A DNA stretch of 64,000 nucleotides from Hymenobacter rigui (GCF_003944715.1 NZ_RWIT01000007.1:62001-126000); one strand, 5' to 3'. Positions 51,617 to 61,028 are shown, counted from the stretch's first letter. The notes: generated by a model from the sequence alone, not told the origin. Program-made: numbers and translations.

Positions 51617-53725
51617 TTATTTTGCCTCCACCAACCGGCGCAGATGCGGTAGTACGGCTAGCTCCGTCTGTCCTGCTGGAGCTTTCAGGGCATCGAGCTG
51701 CTTAAGGGCCGCCGCCTGCCAGGCCGGAGTGGGTGCCTGCCCCTTTTCCAGCAGCGTGAGGCGTTCCTGAGCCAGGGCGGTGGCGGTTTTCAGGGTAGTG
51801 GAAAGCGGGGCGTATTCTTTCAATAGCGGATTCTGTTGCAGAATGGGTTGTACCAGCGCATCATTGTTCTGCCATTGTTGCAACTGCTCCTGTAGTGCCG
51901 CCAGCTGCTGCTTGCCGCCGGCCTCCCGGAAACGCGCTTCCGTAGGAGTAGTACGGCTATATTCCAATAGCTTATCTACTCGTCCGCCAAACTCCCGGGC
52001 CACATCCGACTCAGCCGGGGCGGCATCTACAAGGCGGTTGAGCGGGGTCTGGGTGGTGTATTTGAAACCTTGAAAGTGGCGCTTGTATTCCTTCACGGGC
52101 TCCAATACCTGTGCCAGGGTGCGCAGCGGTACCACGGCGGCGGTGCTGGCGGCCAACTGCTGTAGCAACTGCGCCGGTGCTTTGCGGTGCTGCAGGCCCA
52201 GAGTTTCCAGCTGCGGACTAAGCAGGGCCAGCCGGCGGTACATATCGGGCACGTCGCGCACGGAGGCAGCACTCCAGAGGCGCTCCGCCACAGCCGCAGC
52301 CCGGGGCCAGATGCGGTAATCTACGATGACGGAATCGGCAAACTCGGCCCACATGGTGGCTTCACCGCCCAGAATCAGCTTCTGCTGCTCGGGCGTAAGC
52401 GGGGCGTCCTGGGGCAGCGGGTCCGGAAGGTAATGAGAGGCGGCGGATAGGTTCAGATCGATGTAGTAGCCATTGGACAGCAGGGCCTGATGACCGGTTT
52501 TGGCCGCATCATATAATCCTTTTTTACCGCGCCAGCTCTGGATTACGGCGCTGGGTGGCAGCCCGGGGCCCAGTATTTCATCCCAGCCTACCAGCTGCTT
52601 TTTGTAGCGTACCAGCATAGCCAGCACCCGCTGGTTGAAGTAGGCCTGCAGCGCGTGTTTATCGGGCAGGCCTTTCTCGGTAACAAAGCCATTCTGCTTC
52701 ATGTAGTCCATAATGCGCGGGTTGCGCCGCCACTGCCGGCCGTCGTTTTCGTCGCCTCCGATGTGGAAATAGGGGTCCGGAAACAGCGGCGTCACCTCGC
52801 TCAGCAGGGAGTCGATAAAGCTGTAGGTGGTTTCCCGGGTGGGGTCCATAGCAATGTTGAGCACACCCCAGCGCTGGGCCACGCCGTAGGTGGAGTCGTT
52901 AGAAGCCAAGCGGGGATAGGCAGCCAGCCAGGCCGTGGCATGGCCGGGCATATCCAGCTCCGGAATCACCCGAATACCGCGCCGGCCTGCGTACCGCACA
53001 ATGTCGCGCACCTGCTGCTGGGTGTAAAACTGCCCCTGTCCGCCCACTTGGTGCAGGCGCGGAAACAGCTTGCTCTCCACCCGGAAACCCTGGTCGTCGG
53101 AGAGGTGCCAGTGCAGCACGTTGAACTTAGTAGCCCACATGCCATCTAGGTTGCGCTTGATAACGGATACGGGCATAAAGTGCCGGGCCGCATCAATCAG
53201 CAGCCCCCGCCACGGAAAGCGCGGCGCGTCCACTACGTCCACTTCAGGCAACACGACTGTTTTCTTTTCCACCTGGGCCAGCTGCCGCAGCGTAGCCAGC
53301 CCTCGTAGGATGCCCAGGTGAGTATTGGCATTCAGGGCCACGCCCATGGGCGTTACGCGCAACGTGTAGGATTCATCGTCGCCGACGGTGAGCAGGTTGC
53401 CGGGGCGGCCGTACTGCAGCACCAGCGCCGCCGTGGGCAGGGGCGAGGCACGCCGCCGGGAGGCGGTGACCGGTTTGCCCGGTAGCAGGGCCGGCAGCAC
53501 CAGCCGCTCCACCGCTTCGGCCACGGCCGAATCAGCAGCCTGAGTTTCCGGAGTTTGGGTGGGCGTAAATACCTGCCAGGTAAAATCCGGCTTCACCGCA
53601 AAGCGACTCTTTCCCCAGGTAGCCTGCAGCGGCACCGGCAGCAGCATGCGGGTATCGGGCGGGGTGGGCTGAGCCAAAACCGGCACGGCAAACAGCAGGG
53701 CAAACAGAAGCAGGAAGTAGCGCAT
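51617..53725 (-). CDS. Exported beta-N-acetylhexosaminidase (GH20)
   Basis: 702 residues from the ATG at 53725 with a signal peptide (YFLLLFALLFAVPVLAQ). After an N-terminal GH20b-like domain the TIM barrel starts at FPWRGLLIDAARHF. The substrate-assisted catalytic pair is Asp325-Glu326 in HIGGDENDGRQW. HWHLSDDQGFRVE, PELDMPGHATAW and VGWDEILGPGLPP are the remaining GH20 blocks. Removes terminal GlcNAc or GalNAc from chitin fragments, glycans or muropeptides; the substrate is not clear. The C-terminal 170 residues form a helical extension. The frame upstream of 53725 is unlikely since it puts 25 residues before the signal peptide. TACCTTCG at 53755-53762 (minus) may be its -7 element. Confidence 0.94.
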   Translation of the reverse strand: MRYFLLLFALLFAVPVLAQPTPPDTRMLLPVPLQATWGKSRFAVKPDFTWQVFTPTQTPETQAADSAVAEAVERLVLPALLPGKPVTASRRRASPLPTAALVLQYGRPGNLLTVGDDESYTLRVTPMGVALNANTHLGILRGLATLRQLAQVEKKTVVLPEVDVVDAPRFPWRGLLIDAARHFMPVSVIKRNLDGMWATKFNVLHWHLSDDQGFRVESKLFPRLHQVGGQGQFYTQQQVRDIVRYAGRRGIRVIPELDMPGHATAWLAAYPRLASNDSTYGVAQRWGVLNIAMDPTRETTYSFIDSLLSEVTPLFPDPYFHIGGDENDGRQWRRNPRIMDYMKQNGFVTEKGLPDKHALQAYFNQRVLAMLVRYKKQLVGWDEILGPGLPPSAVIQSWRGKKGLYDAAKTGHQALLSNGYYIDLNLSAASHYLPDPLPQDAPLTPEQQKLILGGEATMWAEFADSVIVDYRIWPRAAAVAERLWSAASVRDVPDMYRRLALLSPQLETLGLQHRKAPAQLLQQLAASTAAVVPLRTLAQVLEPVKEYKRHFQGFKYTTQTPLNRLVDAAPAESDVAREFGGRVDKLLEYSRTTPTEARFREAGGKQQLAALQEQLQQWQNNDALVQPILQQNPLLKEYAPLSTTLKTATALAQERLTLLEKGQAPTPAWQAAALKQLDALKAPAGQTELAVLPHLRRLVEAK

Positions 53726-53790
53726 GGGCAGGAAAGGCAAGGAGGACAGTACGGCGAAGGTAGAAAGTTTGAATGTTGGGCTCAGTAAAA

Positions 53791-53900
53791 AGCCCGTCAT
53801 CCGGAGTACCGCAAAGGACCTCTTTACGCCTTAACGACTATCGTACCAACGACTCGTTTCGACGGAAAAAGGTCCTTCGTTATACTTCGGATGACGGGCT
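53791..53900. repeat. Palindromic intergenic element, copy 3
   Basis: Arms of about 31 bp (53791-53821 and 53870-53900) with several mismatches and a 48-nt loop; tip AGCCCGTCATCCGGAG. It lies between the DUF58 and hexosaminidase genes. Confidence 0.8.
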
Positions 53901-53922
53901 ATAACCAGGCAGCCTTCCCGCC

Positions 53923-55266
53923 TCAAATCAATCCTCGGGCCTTGAACTCCAGGTATTTGTTGATGGTATTGACGGTAAGATTCTGCGGGGCCGTGAGCAG
54001 GGCGTGAATGCCGTAGCGGTTCAGCTCCCGTACAATCTGCCGTTTTTCCTGGGCAAATTTCTCGGCTACCGTCTGGTTGTACACGTCCTGCGTGGTGGCG
54101 GTAGGCCCGTCCAGGTACGCACGCAACTCCGTATTTTCGAAGAACACTACCAGCAGCAGATGGTCTTTGGCCATGCGCCGCAAGTAAGGGAGCTGCCGCT
54201 GCATGCCGTGCAGGGTTTCGAAGTTGGTAAACAGGATCAGGAGGCTACGCTGCCGGATGTGGCTGCGCACCGAAATGTATAGCCGCTCATAGTCGGTTTC
54301 CAGATACTTGGTTTTCTGCCGGTACAACACCTCCAGCAGCTTGCGCAAATGGCCGCTGCGCCGGTCGGCGGCTACCATGGCACCGGGCTGGTGCGAGAAG
54401 GTAACCAGGCCTGCCTTGTCGTGCTTAAGCAGGGCAATATTGCTGACGACCAGCGTGGCGTTGATGGCATAGTCGAGCAGGCTCAGGCCCTCAAACGGCA
54501 TACGCATCACCCGGCCCTTATCAATGAGGCAGTACACCTGCTGCGCCCGCTCATCCTGAAAGTGGTTGACTACCAAGGAGTCGCCGGCTTCGGCCGTGGT
54601 GGAGCGGCGGGCGGTGGCTTTCCAGTTGATGTTGCGCGGGTCGTCGCCGGTAACGTAAGGCCGGATCTGCTCAAATTCCATGCTGTGGCCCACCCGCCGG
54701 ATGCGCTTCACCCCAACTTCCGTGAGGCGGTTATGAATGGCCAGCAGCTCGTACTGCCGCATCTGCAGAAACGATGGGTATACGGGCACCATCCGTTTCT
54801 CCTCAAACTGGAAGCGCCGCCGGACCAGTCCCAGTGGCGAGGCCACGTACACGTTCAGTGCCCCAAACTCGTACTCGCCCCGCTTGGTGGGCCGCAGCTG
54901 GTACCGAATAATGCCGGTTTCCCCCGGTTTAACAGTGGCCCGAAACAGCACGTCGCGCCGCTGAAACTGGTGCGGCACTTCATCAATGGTTTCGGTGCGG
55001 ATGGGGAAGCGGTACTGGTTTTCGAGGTAGATGGCAATATCGTTGTCGGAGCCGTTAGCCAGCTTGTCTCCCAGTACCCGCCGGCCAAATACGCCACTGC
55101 CGCCGGCGTACAGCAGCACGGTATCTACCACCGTCAGTACCAGTACCAAACCCAGCGCCAACTGCACCGGTGCCAGCCAGCCCGGCAGGAAAAACGCCAC
55201 TACCAGCCCGGCAATCAGGACTACGGTAAGCAGGAAAAAGCGGGACGTGAGGAAAAAGGATTTCAA
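53923..55266 (-). CDS. DUF58-domain protein of the MoxR cluster
   Basis: About 447 residues. Two N-terminal membrane helices (FLTSRFFLLTVVLIAGLVVA and PVQLALGLVLVLTVVDTVLL) are followed by a beta-rich domain and a DUF58 region (VGHSMEFEQIRPYVTGDDPR, INWKATARR) with a degenerate VWA-like part. DUF58 proteins pair with MoxR AAA+ ATPases, probably as chaperone targets or partners. The frame continues to an ATG at 55344, but that codon lies in the arm of palindromic copy 4. The TTG at 55266 gives the family-type N-terminus and follows TATTTTTC, a near -7 element. MoxR is 110 bp away past the repeat element. Confidence 0.85.
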   Translation of the reverse strand: MKSFFLTSRFFLLTVVLIAGLVVAFFLPGWLAPVQLALGLVLVLTVVDTVLLYAGGSGVFGRRVLGDKLANGSDNDIAIYLENQYRFPIRTETIDEVPHQFQRRDVLFRATVKPGETGIIRYQLRPTKRGEYEFGALNVYVASPLGLVRRRFQFEEKRMVPVYPSFLQMRQYELLAIHNRLTEVGVKRIRRVGHSMEFEQIRPYVTGDDPRNINWKATARRSTTAEAGDSLVVNHFQDERAQQVYCLIDKGRVMRMPFEGLSLLDYAINATLVVSNIALLKHDKAGLVTFSHQPGAMVAADRRSGHLRKLLEVLYRQKTKYLETDYERLYISVRSHIRQRSLLILFTNFETLHGMQRQLPYLRRMAKDHLLLVVFFENTELRAYLDGPTATTQDVYNQTVAEKFAQEKRQIVRELNRYGIHALLTAPQNLTVNTINKYLEFKARGLI

Positions 55267-55338
55267 GACGGCAAGAAAAATAGAACGTTGTTCCGAGCAG
55301 CGCGAGGAACCCCGCGTGTTGATATTGGTAATAGTAAC

Positions 55339-55432
55339 CGTCATGCTAAGCGGAGTCAAAGCACCTCTGCTGCTTTGCTCTCACGGTTGAGTTAGCCAGA
55401 GGGAGAGGTGCTTCGACAAGCTCAGCATGACA
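55339..55432. repeat. Palindromic intergenic element, copy 4
   Basis: Arms of about 30 bp (55339-55368 and 55404-55432) with several mismatches; the right tip matches copy 2 closely (TTCGACAAGCTCAGCATGAC). It separates DUF58 from MoxR and includes an ATG that opens the DUF58 frame. Confidence 0.8.
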
Positions 55433-55453
55433 GTCAATTATAGCATGCGTACC

Positions 55454-56539
55454 CTACCGTGGAACCTCAATCTGCTGCAGAATCTGCTTCACCACGTCGT
55501 CCGGGGTGCCGCCTTCCATTTCCCGCTCCGGGGTAAGCTGAATGCGGTGCCGCAGCACCATTGGAGCCAGGTACTGGATGTCCTCGGGCGTTACGAAGTC
55601 GCGGCCGCGCAGGGCCGCCAGGGCTTTGGAGCCGTTGAGCAGGGCCAGCGAAGCTCGGGGTGAAGCGCCCAGGTACAGGCCTTTGTGGGCGCGCGTCTGG
55701 CCCACCAGCCGGGCAATGTATTCCAGCAGCTTAGGCTCTACGTGCTGCCGGCGTACCTGCTCCCGCAGCTGCTGCAGGTCATCGGCTGATACTACTGCCC
55801 GCACGGCTTCCAGTGGCGTCCCGCCAAAGCCGGTGTGGTGCCCCTGCAGAATGGACACTTCTTCCTCCACGCTGGGGTACCCCACGTTCAGCTTAAACAG
55901 AAACCGGTCGAGCTGAGCTTCGGGCAGGCGGTAGGTGCCTTCCTGCTCAATAGGGTTTTGGGTGGCCAGCACCACGAAGGGCGTCGGCATGGTGTAGCGG
56001 GTGCCATCCTGCGTCACCTGCCGCTCTTCCATCACCTCAAACAGCGCCGACTGCGTTTTGGCCGGGGCACGGTTGATTTCATCAATCAGTACTACGCTGG
56101 CGAAAATGGGGCCGGGCCGAAACTCAAACTCGGCTTTGTTGGGCCGAAATACCGACGTGCCCAATACATCGGAGGGCATCAAGTCGGGGGTGAACTGCAG
56201 GCGGCTGAACGGAACGCTCAGGGTGCGGGCCAGCAGTTTGGCGGTGAGGGTTTTGGCTACGCCGGGTACACCCTCCAGTAGCACGTGGCCATCCGCCAGC
56301 AAAGCCACCAGCAGCAGCTCCGCCAGGGCCTGCTGTCCCACAATCACTTTCCCCAATTCCTGCCGAATGGCCTCGGCGTGGCGGCTGAGGTGGCTGAGGT
56401 CGGTGCGGGGCGCAAAGGCAGGAGTAGTTTCAGCAGGCACGGCTTCGGGGTATACCGGCGTCTGCTGGGTTGAAGCCGAAGAAGCCTGCGGCATCGGATT
56501 TTCGGATGATTCCGGTAGATTCGGGAAGTTGGATTCCAT
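55454..56539 (-). CDS. MoxR-family AAA+ ATPase
   Basis: 361 residues. Walker A is GVPGVAKTLTAKLLART, Walker B SVVLIDEINRAPAKTQ, sensor 1 VVLATQNPIEQEGTYRLPEA and the arginine finger region LDRFLFKLNVGYP. The C-terminal lid domain (GASPRASLALLNGSKALAALR) is complete. MoxR ATPases act as chaperones in assembly or metal insertion of partner complexes, often with VWA or DUF58 proteins. The first 45 residues are low-complexity; an ATG at 56494 is an alternative start. It is in the middle of the minus-strand cluster SpoIIM-to-DUF58. Confidence 0.93.
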   Translation of the reverse strand: MESNFPNLPESSENPMPQASSASTQQTPVYPEAVPAETTPAFAPRTDLSHLSRHAEAIRQELGKVIVGQQALAELLLVALLADGHVLLEGVPGVAKTLTAKLLARTLSVPFSRLQFTPDLMPSDVLGTSVFRPNKAEFEFRPGPIFASVVLIDEINRAPAKTQSALFEVMEERQVTQDGTRYTMPTPFVVLATQNPIEQEGTYRLPEAQLDRFLFKLNVGYPSVEEEVSILQGHHTGFGGTPLEAVRAVVSADDLQQLREQVRRQHVEPKLLEYIARLVGQTRAHKGLYLGASPRASLALLNGSKALAALRGRDFVTPEDIQYLAPMVLRHRIQLTPEREMEGGTPDDVVKQILQQIEVPR

Positions 56540-56690
56540 TATACAAGCGGTGAAGAAGGTCTAGAGAAGGGTTGGTATAATTACATCTGTAGATGATAAT
56601 ATTAGTTTAAAAGCGCCATTCGGTAAGTATAAACAGCATTATTGAAATAGTTATACATATGATAAAGTCAATTTATGTGGTTAGTGCAAT
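56540..56690. other. AT-rich spacer before MoxR
   Basis: About 150 bp with clearly lower GC than its neighbours, between the DUF4350 stop and the MoxR start. No gene, hairpin or clear -7 element was found. It probably holds a promoter for MoxR-DUF58. Confidence 0.5.
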
Positions 56691-58112
56691 TTAGGCTGCA
56701 GTCTGCCGGAAGGTGTTGATGGCCTTGTTCAAATCAAGCAGCTCTCCATCGGAAATCTGACGGGCAGTGAGCAGAAAGTTGATGCGCCGAACCAGCGCGT
56801 CCACGTCGGTGCGAGCCACGCCTGACTTCTGCGCCAGCCGTTCCCGGGTGGCTTCGTCGGTGAGGTCAAGGGTGGGCTCGTGGTAGCGGGTGCGCAGGTG
56901 CTCCATAAACAGCCCGATTTTCTTCTCTGCAATCAGCGCGTGGTTGCTGTCCTGGCGGTAGAGGCCCGCCACGGTGCGCGTGAACAGGAGCGTGGTATTG
57001 GGCAGGGGCTTCAGCACCGGAATAACCCGCTGCCGACGACGAGCTTCAAACAGCACGAACAGCAGCCCCGCCGCCAGAGCCAGATATGTGGCGTAGCGCA
57101 GCGCCTCATGTTCCAGCAATACCCGCATCAACGACTGCTCACCGCGCCGGCCCTGTTTCTGGTACTCATCCCACCATACCGGGCGGCCAGTGGGCAGGTA
57201 GGAGAGGGCTGCAAAGGCCAAATTGGTGGTGCGGGGCTGCAGCACAAAGTAGTTGGAAAACGCCAGCGGCACCGTGCAGATATACAGATGGCCGCGCCCG
57301 TGCGGTACCCGTAGCAGCACCGGCCGCTTTTGTGCATCGGTGGCCAGGGTGATCGTACCCTCGGGCAGGTTGCGGCGGGCTACCAGCCGGGCCGTAACCG
57401 CCTGGGCCGGGAGCCTGAACGTAGCACCCGCCTGCCGGGCTAGGGCGGGATTACTGAGCTGGAGCTGCACGGAGTCGGGGATTAGCTCCTGGACGCCTTT
57501 TTTGTTGGTTTTGAAGCGCGGATACACCGGCTTGGTGGTGAAACCTACCGTATCGGCGAAGTACGAGTTGAAATCCTCGGCCGCCACAAACGCGTCATTG
57601 CCCCGGGCTACGTGGCGCAGCAGGGAACGGCAATCCAGGCGGCTCAGCTCAAACGTGCGCGACACCAACAGGTAGGTAGCCGGCTCAAAATCTCCATCCT
57701 CCAGGCCCGCCGCGTAATCCGCATCCTCATCTGTGGTTGTTGTATCCGCCTGTGTGTCGGAGGCGGCAGTGGCGGTGCTGTCGGCTGCCGGCTCATCACG
57801 CTCAAATTCCGACACATCCATGCTGTCAGTAGCGGCTTCTATAACCTGCTCCAGACGCTGCTCCGTCGGGATGTCTTCGTCCACGCCCTCAATCTGGCTG
57901 TAGATGGGTACCCGAATGGCTTGCACCTGATTTTTGGCCACTCCCAGGACGCCCGGCAACTGGTCGTAGAGCACGTAGGTGCCGTACGGAATCTTATGGT
58001 CGTTGCGCAGAGTTGGGGACCAGTCGAGCTGTTTGGGGCGGTAGTACTCCACGGCCACGTACGCGCCAAACAGCAGCGCCAGCCCCAGCATGTACCAGCG
58101 GAAAGTCGTCAT
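56691..58112 (-). CDS. DUF4350-domain membrane protein
   Basis: 473 residues. One helix at the N-terminus (YMLGLALLFGAYVAVEYY), then PKQLDWSPTL and KIPYGTYVLYDQLPGVLG typical for the DUF4350 family, an acidic insert (about 110-150), and a second helix near residue 330 (YATYLALAAGLLFVLFEA) leading to a cytosolic helical end. In this cluster DUF4350 sits with DUF4129 and MoxR and is thought to be part of a membrane complex. The ATG at 58112 lies 18 bp after the DUF4129 stop; the upstream open frame overlaps that gene and is rejected. Confidence 0.88.
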   Translation of the reverse strand: MTTFRWYMLGLALLFGAYVAVEYYRPKQLDWSPTLRNDHKIPYGTYVLYDQLPGVLGVAKNQVQAIRVPIYSQIEGVDEDIPTEQRLEQVIEAATDSMDVSEFERDEPAADSTATAASDTQADTTTTDEDADYAAGLEDGDFEPATYLLVSRTFELSRLDCRSLLRHVARGNDAFVAAEDFNSYFADTVGFTTKPVYPRFKTNKKGVQELIPDSVQLQLSNPALARQAGATFRLPAQAVTARLVARRNLPEGTITLATDAQKRPVLLRVPHGRGHLYICTVPLAFSNYFVLQPRTTNLAFAALSYLPTGRPVWWDEYQKQGRRGEQSLMRVLLEHEALRYATYLALAAGLLFVLFEARRRQRVIPVLKPLPNTTLLFTRTVAGLYRQDSNHALIAEKKIGLFMEHLRTRYHEPTLDLTDEATRERLAQKSGVARTDVDALVRRINFLLTARQISDGELLDLNKAINTFRQTAA

Positions 58113-58129
58113 GAGAGAAAGGAGGCGGG

Positions 58130-58924
58130 TTAAGCAGCTTGGCGGCTGGAAGTGAGGCGGCGCTGAAAGGCCTGGCGGGTAGCGCGCACCCGCTCGTAGT
58201 CGTCGGCCGTGAGGTCGTCCTGCTCCCCGTACCACACATACTCAAACTGGCGGGTAAGCTCGCGGAAAGCCTCCGGCAAAGGGCCGGCCGGCAGCTCATA
58301 GAGGTAGTCGTGGTTGGTTTTATCGGGCTGCCACCGGATCAGGCTTTTATCGGAAAGCTGCCGCAGAACCTGCAGATACCCCAGGCGCACGGCCAGGCGG
58401 TAGCTGTGTTCGGTTTCGGCCTGCGCGAGTAATTTATCCAGGTCGAGGGCATGCAGGTCTTCGGTTTCGGTATCGAAGCTGAGTGGCGCCTGACGCGGAG
58501 CGCGGCCAAAGGCCCGGGTGAGGTCAACCTGCATGATTTTGAGTACGGCAAATACCAGCGCCGCTACCAGCACCGCGTAAAACCCGTATTTCCAGGTGAA
58601 GTTACCGGCTGGCGTATCCAGAATATCGGCCAGCCACCGCCAGAATGGAGCAAAGAAGGCGCTCAGGTCGCCCTGCTCACTTTTCACCTCCACGTACCGA
58701 AAGTCGCGCTGGCTGCGCAGCTCCCGCAGGCGGGCTTCATCGGGGCGGCGCAGGCGGGGCGCGGCGGCAGCATCGGCGGGTATCGAGTGCGGGGCGGATT
58801 TTTGTGCCTGCTGGGTAACCGGTTGGCCGTGCGCCGGTTGCAGCGGCACCGAGCAGAGCGCCAACAGCAACGCCGGTAGCAGCCAGCAGCGCAGTATTTT
58901 CTGGGAAGGAACCACAGCAGTCAT
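58130..58924 (-). CDS. DUF4129-domain protein
   Basis: 264 residues. A signal peptide (WLLPALLLALCSVPLQPAHG) leads to a polar region, one membrane helix (YGFYAVLVAALVFAVLKIM) and a C-terminal helical DUF4129 domain (RLAVRLGYLQVLRQLSD then DYLYELPAGPLPEAFRELT). DUF4129 occurs with transglutaminase-like or MoxR/DUF58 proteins. The ATG at 58924 is preferred over the frame start at 58954. Confidence 0.88.
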   Translation of the reverse strand: MTAVVPSQKILRCWLLPALLLALCSVPLQPAHGQPVTQQAQKSAPHSIPADAAAAPRLRRPDEARLRELRSQRDFRYVEVKSEQGDLSAFFAPFWRWLADILDTPAGNFTWKYGFYAVLVAALVFAVLKIMQVDLTRAFGRAPRQAPLSFDTETEDLHALDLDKLLAQAETEHSYRLAVRLGYLQVLRQLSDKSLIRWQPDKTNHDYLYELPAGPLPEAFRELTRQFEYVWYGEQDDLTADDYERVRATRQAFQRRLTSSRQAA

Positions 58925-58963
58925 CAACGAAGCAGCATAAACCGGAACCGGCAAGGCTCAGGG

Positions 58964-59878
58964 CTAGTATTCGCCCTCATCGTCGGGGCGGAAGGAGGTG
59001 TTGTGTACCACGGGCGCGGGCGTGGTACCCAGAGTTTGCACCATCTGGCGCAGGCCGTACCCGTCCTTTTTCTCTACCAGGTTGAAGTATTGAAATGCCA
59101 GGGCCAGCATCAGTACCGAATACAGCAGTAAATGGCCCATTGCCGCCACTACGCCGCCCACAATCAGCAGAATATCCGACGACAGAAAATCCCAGTGCAT
59201 GGCTTTGCCGAAGATGGCCACGTACTGCGGAACCTGAAACACCATGCCAATCATACCAATAATGAAGCTCACCACAAGGGTAAGGCCGAAGGTGGACCAC
59301 CACTTGTTTTTGATCAGGTTCACGCTGCGGCGCAGGCTGTAGCCCAGGTCCCCGTCTTCCAGCACCTGCACCGTCCAGACCAGACTCAGCGCCACGCCCA
59401 GGTAAATGCCCGGAATCAGCAGCAGCATACTGGCAAATACTACAATGACGATGGTGACAATGCTGCTCAGCAACAACGCCGGCGAGTAGCGGGCAATGTA
59501 CTGGCCTACTTGCCGGGGAGTAACGGTTTCTTCGGCCGGGGTTTCCATACGGGCCCGCACGTAGCCGTACACGGTAGCGCCCAGCAAAATGTAGCCAATG
59601 AGGGAAGCCAGCAGGCCAAACCAGTACGCCGGCCCCATGTAGGAGAAGGTAGAGAACCGGCCGTTGCCGATTTGAGAGATAGTGCTTCCTCCGAACATCT
59701 GGCTTTGCGCCAGACCCATACCCAGTCCGGTGAGAATAGCGGCGGGCAGCACAAAGTACAGCAGGCATTTGCCCAATGGCCGCACGTGTGCCCCCAGAAA
59801 CTCAAACGTAGCGCCAATCTTCTGGCCAAAATCCCGCTCCTGCCGGAAGTCGGCTTCCTGGGTAAACTTCTGTTGCAT
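58964..59878 (-). CDS. Multi-pass membrane protein of the MoxR cluster
   Basis: 304 residues with about six membrane helices and polar ends. Helices such as LLYFVLPAAILTGLGMGLA, ALLLSSIVTIVIVVFASML and LTLVVSFIIGMIGMVF and the SLRRSVNLIKNKWWSTFG loop resemble the membrane proteins found at this place in Bacteroidota clusters (glycerophosphodiester phosphodiesterase membrane-domain or DUF4013-like). No catalytic motif is visible. Lies 34 bp behind SpoIIM and 39 bp before DUF4129. Confidence 0.85.
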   Translation of the reverse strand: MQQKFTQEADFRQERDFGQKIGATFEFLGAHVRPLGKCLLYFVLPAAILTGLGMGLAQSQMFGGSTISQIGNGRFSTFSYMGPAYWFGLLASLIGYILLGATVYGYVRARMETPAEETVTPRQVGQYIARYSPALLLSSIVTIVIVVFASMLLLIPGIYLGVALSLVWTVQVLEDGDLGYSLRRSVNLIKNKWWSTFGLTLVVSFIIGMIGMVFQVPQYVAIFGKAMHWDFLSSDILLIVGGVVAAMGHLLLYSVLMLALAFQYFNLVEKKDGYGLRQMVQTLGTTPAPVVHNTSFRPDDEGEY

Positions 59879-59912
59879 ATCTACTTGAAACTAAAAAAAC
59901 GAAAAGAACCGG

Positions 59913-60851
59913 CTAGGCCCGGGCAGCCAGCCGGCGCGGGTACACCACAAAATACCAGAGGATGAACGCCGCCGACGTACCAATAATCAGCAGGCTCAGC
60001 CACATGGGCATTTCGGTGTGGCGCGTCACGAAGCCCTCCAGAAACCCCGCCACTATAAAGATAGGCACCAGCCCGATAGCCAGCTTGAGTCCGTCGCGGG
60101 CCGATTCGCGGAAGGCGTGGGCGCGGGTATAGGTACCCGGAAACAGCAGGCCGCGCGCCATCACCAGCCCGGCCCCGCCCGCCAGAATAATGGCCGAAAT
60201 TTCAAGGGTGCCGTGAATCCAGATGGTGAGCAACGAAGGCAGCAGCACGCCTTTCTGGTAGAAAAAATACTGGAACGAGCCCAGCATCAGTCCGTTGCGA
60301 AACAGCAGGTACACTGTGCCCAGGCCCAGCGTGGCGCCCAGCGCAAACGTGGCCAGCGCCACATAAATGTTATTGGCCGTGATGCCCAGGAACATCAGCG
60401 TTTCGCCCCCGCTCTTGTACACGGCCATCGGGTCGCCGCGCTCAATGTTTTCGATGGTCTGGTTTACGTAGGCGTCGCCCAGCACCACGCGCACAAACGT
60501 ATCATCGTAGGCCGCCGACAGGGCTCCAATGGCCGTGAACAGCGTAAACAGCAGCAACGATACGGCCAGGGTGCGGTGGTGACGGGCTACCAGCAGGGGC
60601 AGCTCGTAGCGCCAGAACTCCCGGAAGCGGCTCGTGGATTCAGACTTGTTTTTGTAGAGGGCCTGATGCTGGCGGGCGGCCAGGTCGTTGAGGTAGCGGG
60701 TAGTGGGGGAGCCGGGGTAGAACGTCTGGGCGTAGGCCAGGTCGTCGGTGAGGGCAATGAAGCGGGCGGCCAGGTCCTCGGGGCCGGTGGCCCGCTGCTC
60801 GTATTGTTTCCAGCGGGCTTCGTTCTGACGCAGAAAAACAGCTTCGCGCAT
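59913..60851 (-). CDS. SpoIIM-like (DUF95) membrane protein
   Basis: 312 residues. A soluble helical N-terminus (MREAVFLRQNEARWKQYE) is followed by five helices; the last ones contain IWIHGTLEISAIILAGGAGL and the basic end PRRLAARA. This is the family of stage II sporulation protein M; in non-sporulating Bacteroidota it belongs to the MoxR/DUF58 cluster and its role is unknown. The ATG at 60851 is the family start; the upstream open frame crosses the divergent promoter region of the RDD gene. Confidence 0.9.
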   Translation of the reverse strand: MREAVFLRQNEARWKQYEQRATGPEDLAARFIALTDDLAYAQTFYPGSPTTRYLNDLAARQHQALYKNKSESTSRFREFWRYELPLLVARHHRTLAVSLLLFTLFTAIGALSAAYDDTFVRVVLGDAYVNQTIENIERGDPMAVYKSGGETLMFLGITANNIYVALATFALGATLGLGTVYLLFRNGLMLGSFQYFFYQKGVLLPSLLTIWIHGTLEISAIILAGGAGLVMARGLLFPGTYTRAHAFRESARDGLKLAIGLVPIFIVAGFLEGFVTRHTEMPMWLSLLIIGTSAAFILWYFVVYPRRLAARA

Positions 60852-61028
60852 AGGAATCAGGACTTCGGATAGGAGGACTGCAGGCAGCCGGATAAAATTG
60901 ATGCGCGGCTGATTCGGGGTTTTCCCGCCGGGCCTGTAATTTGCACGGCGGACCAGCCGTGCGAAGATTGTCAAATTTTCGGTTTCGGCCCGCATGTTTT
61001 CCCGTTTCTATTGCCCGTTATCCAATCC

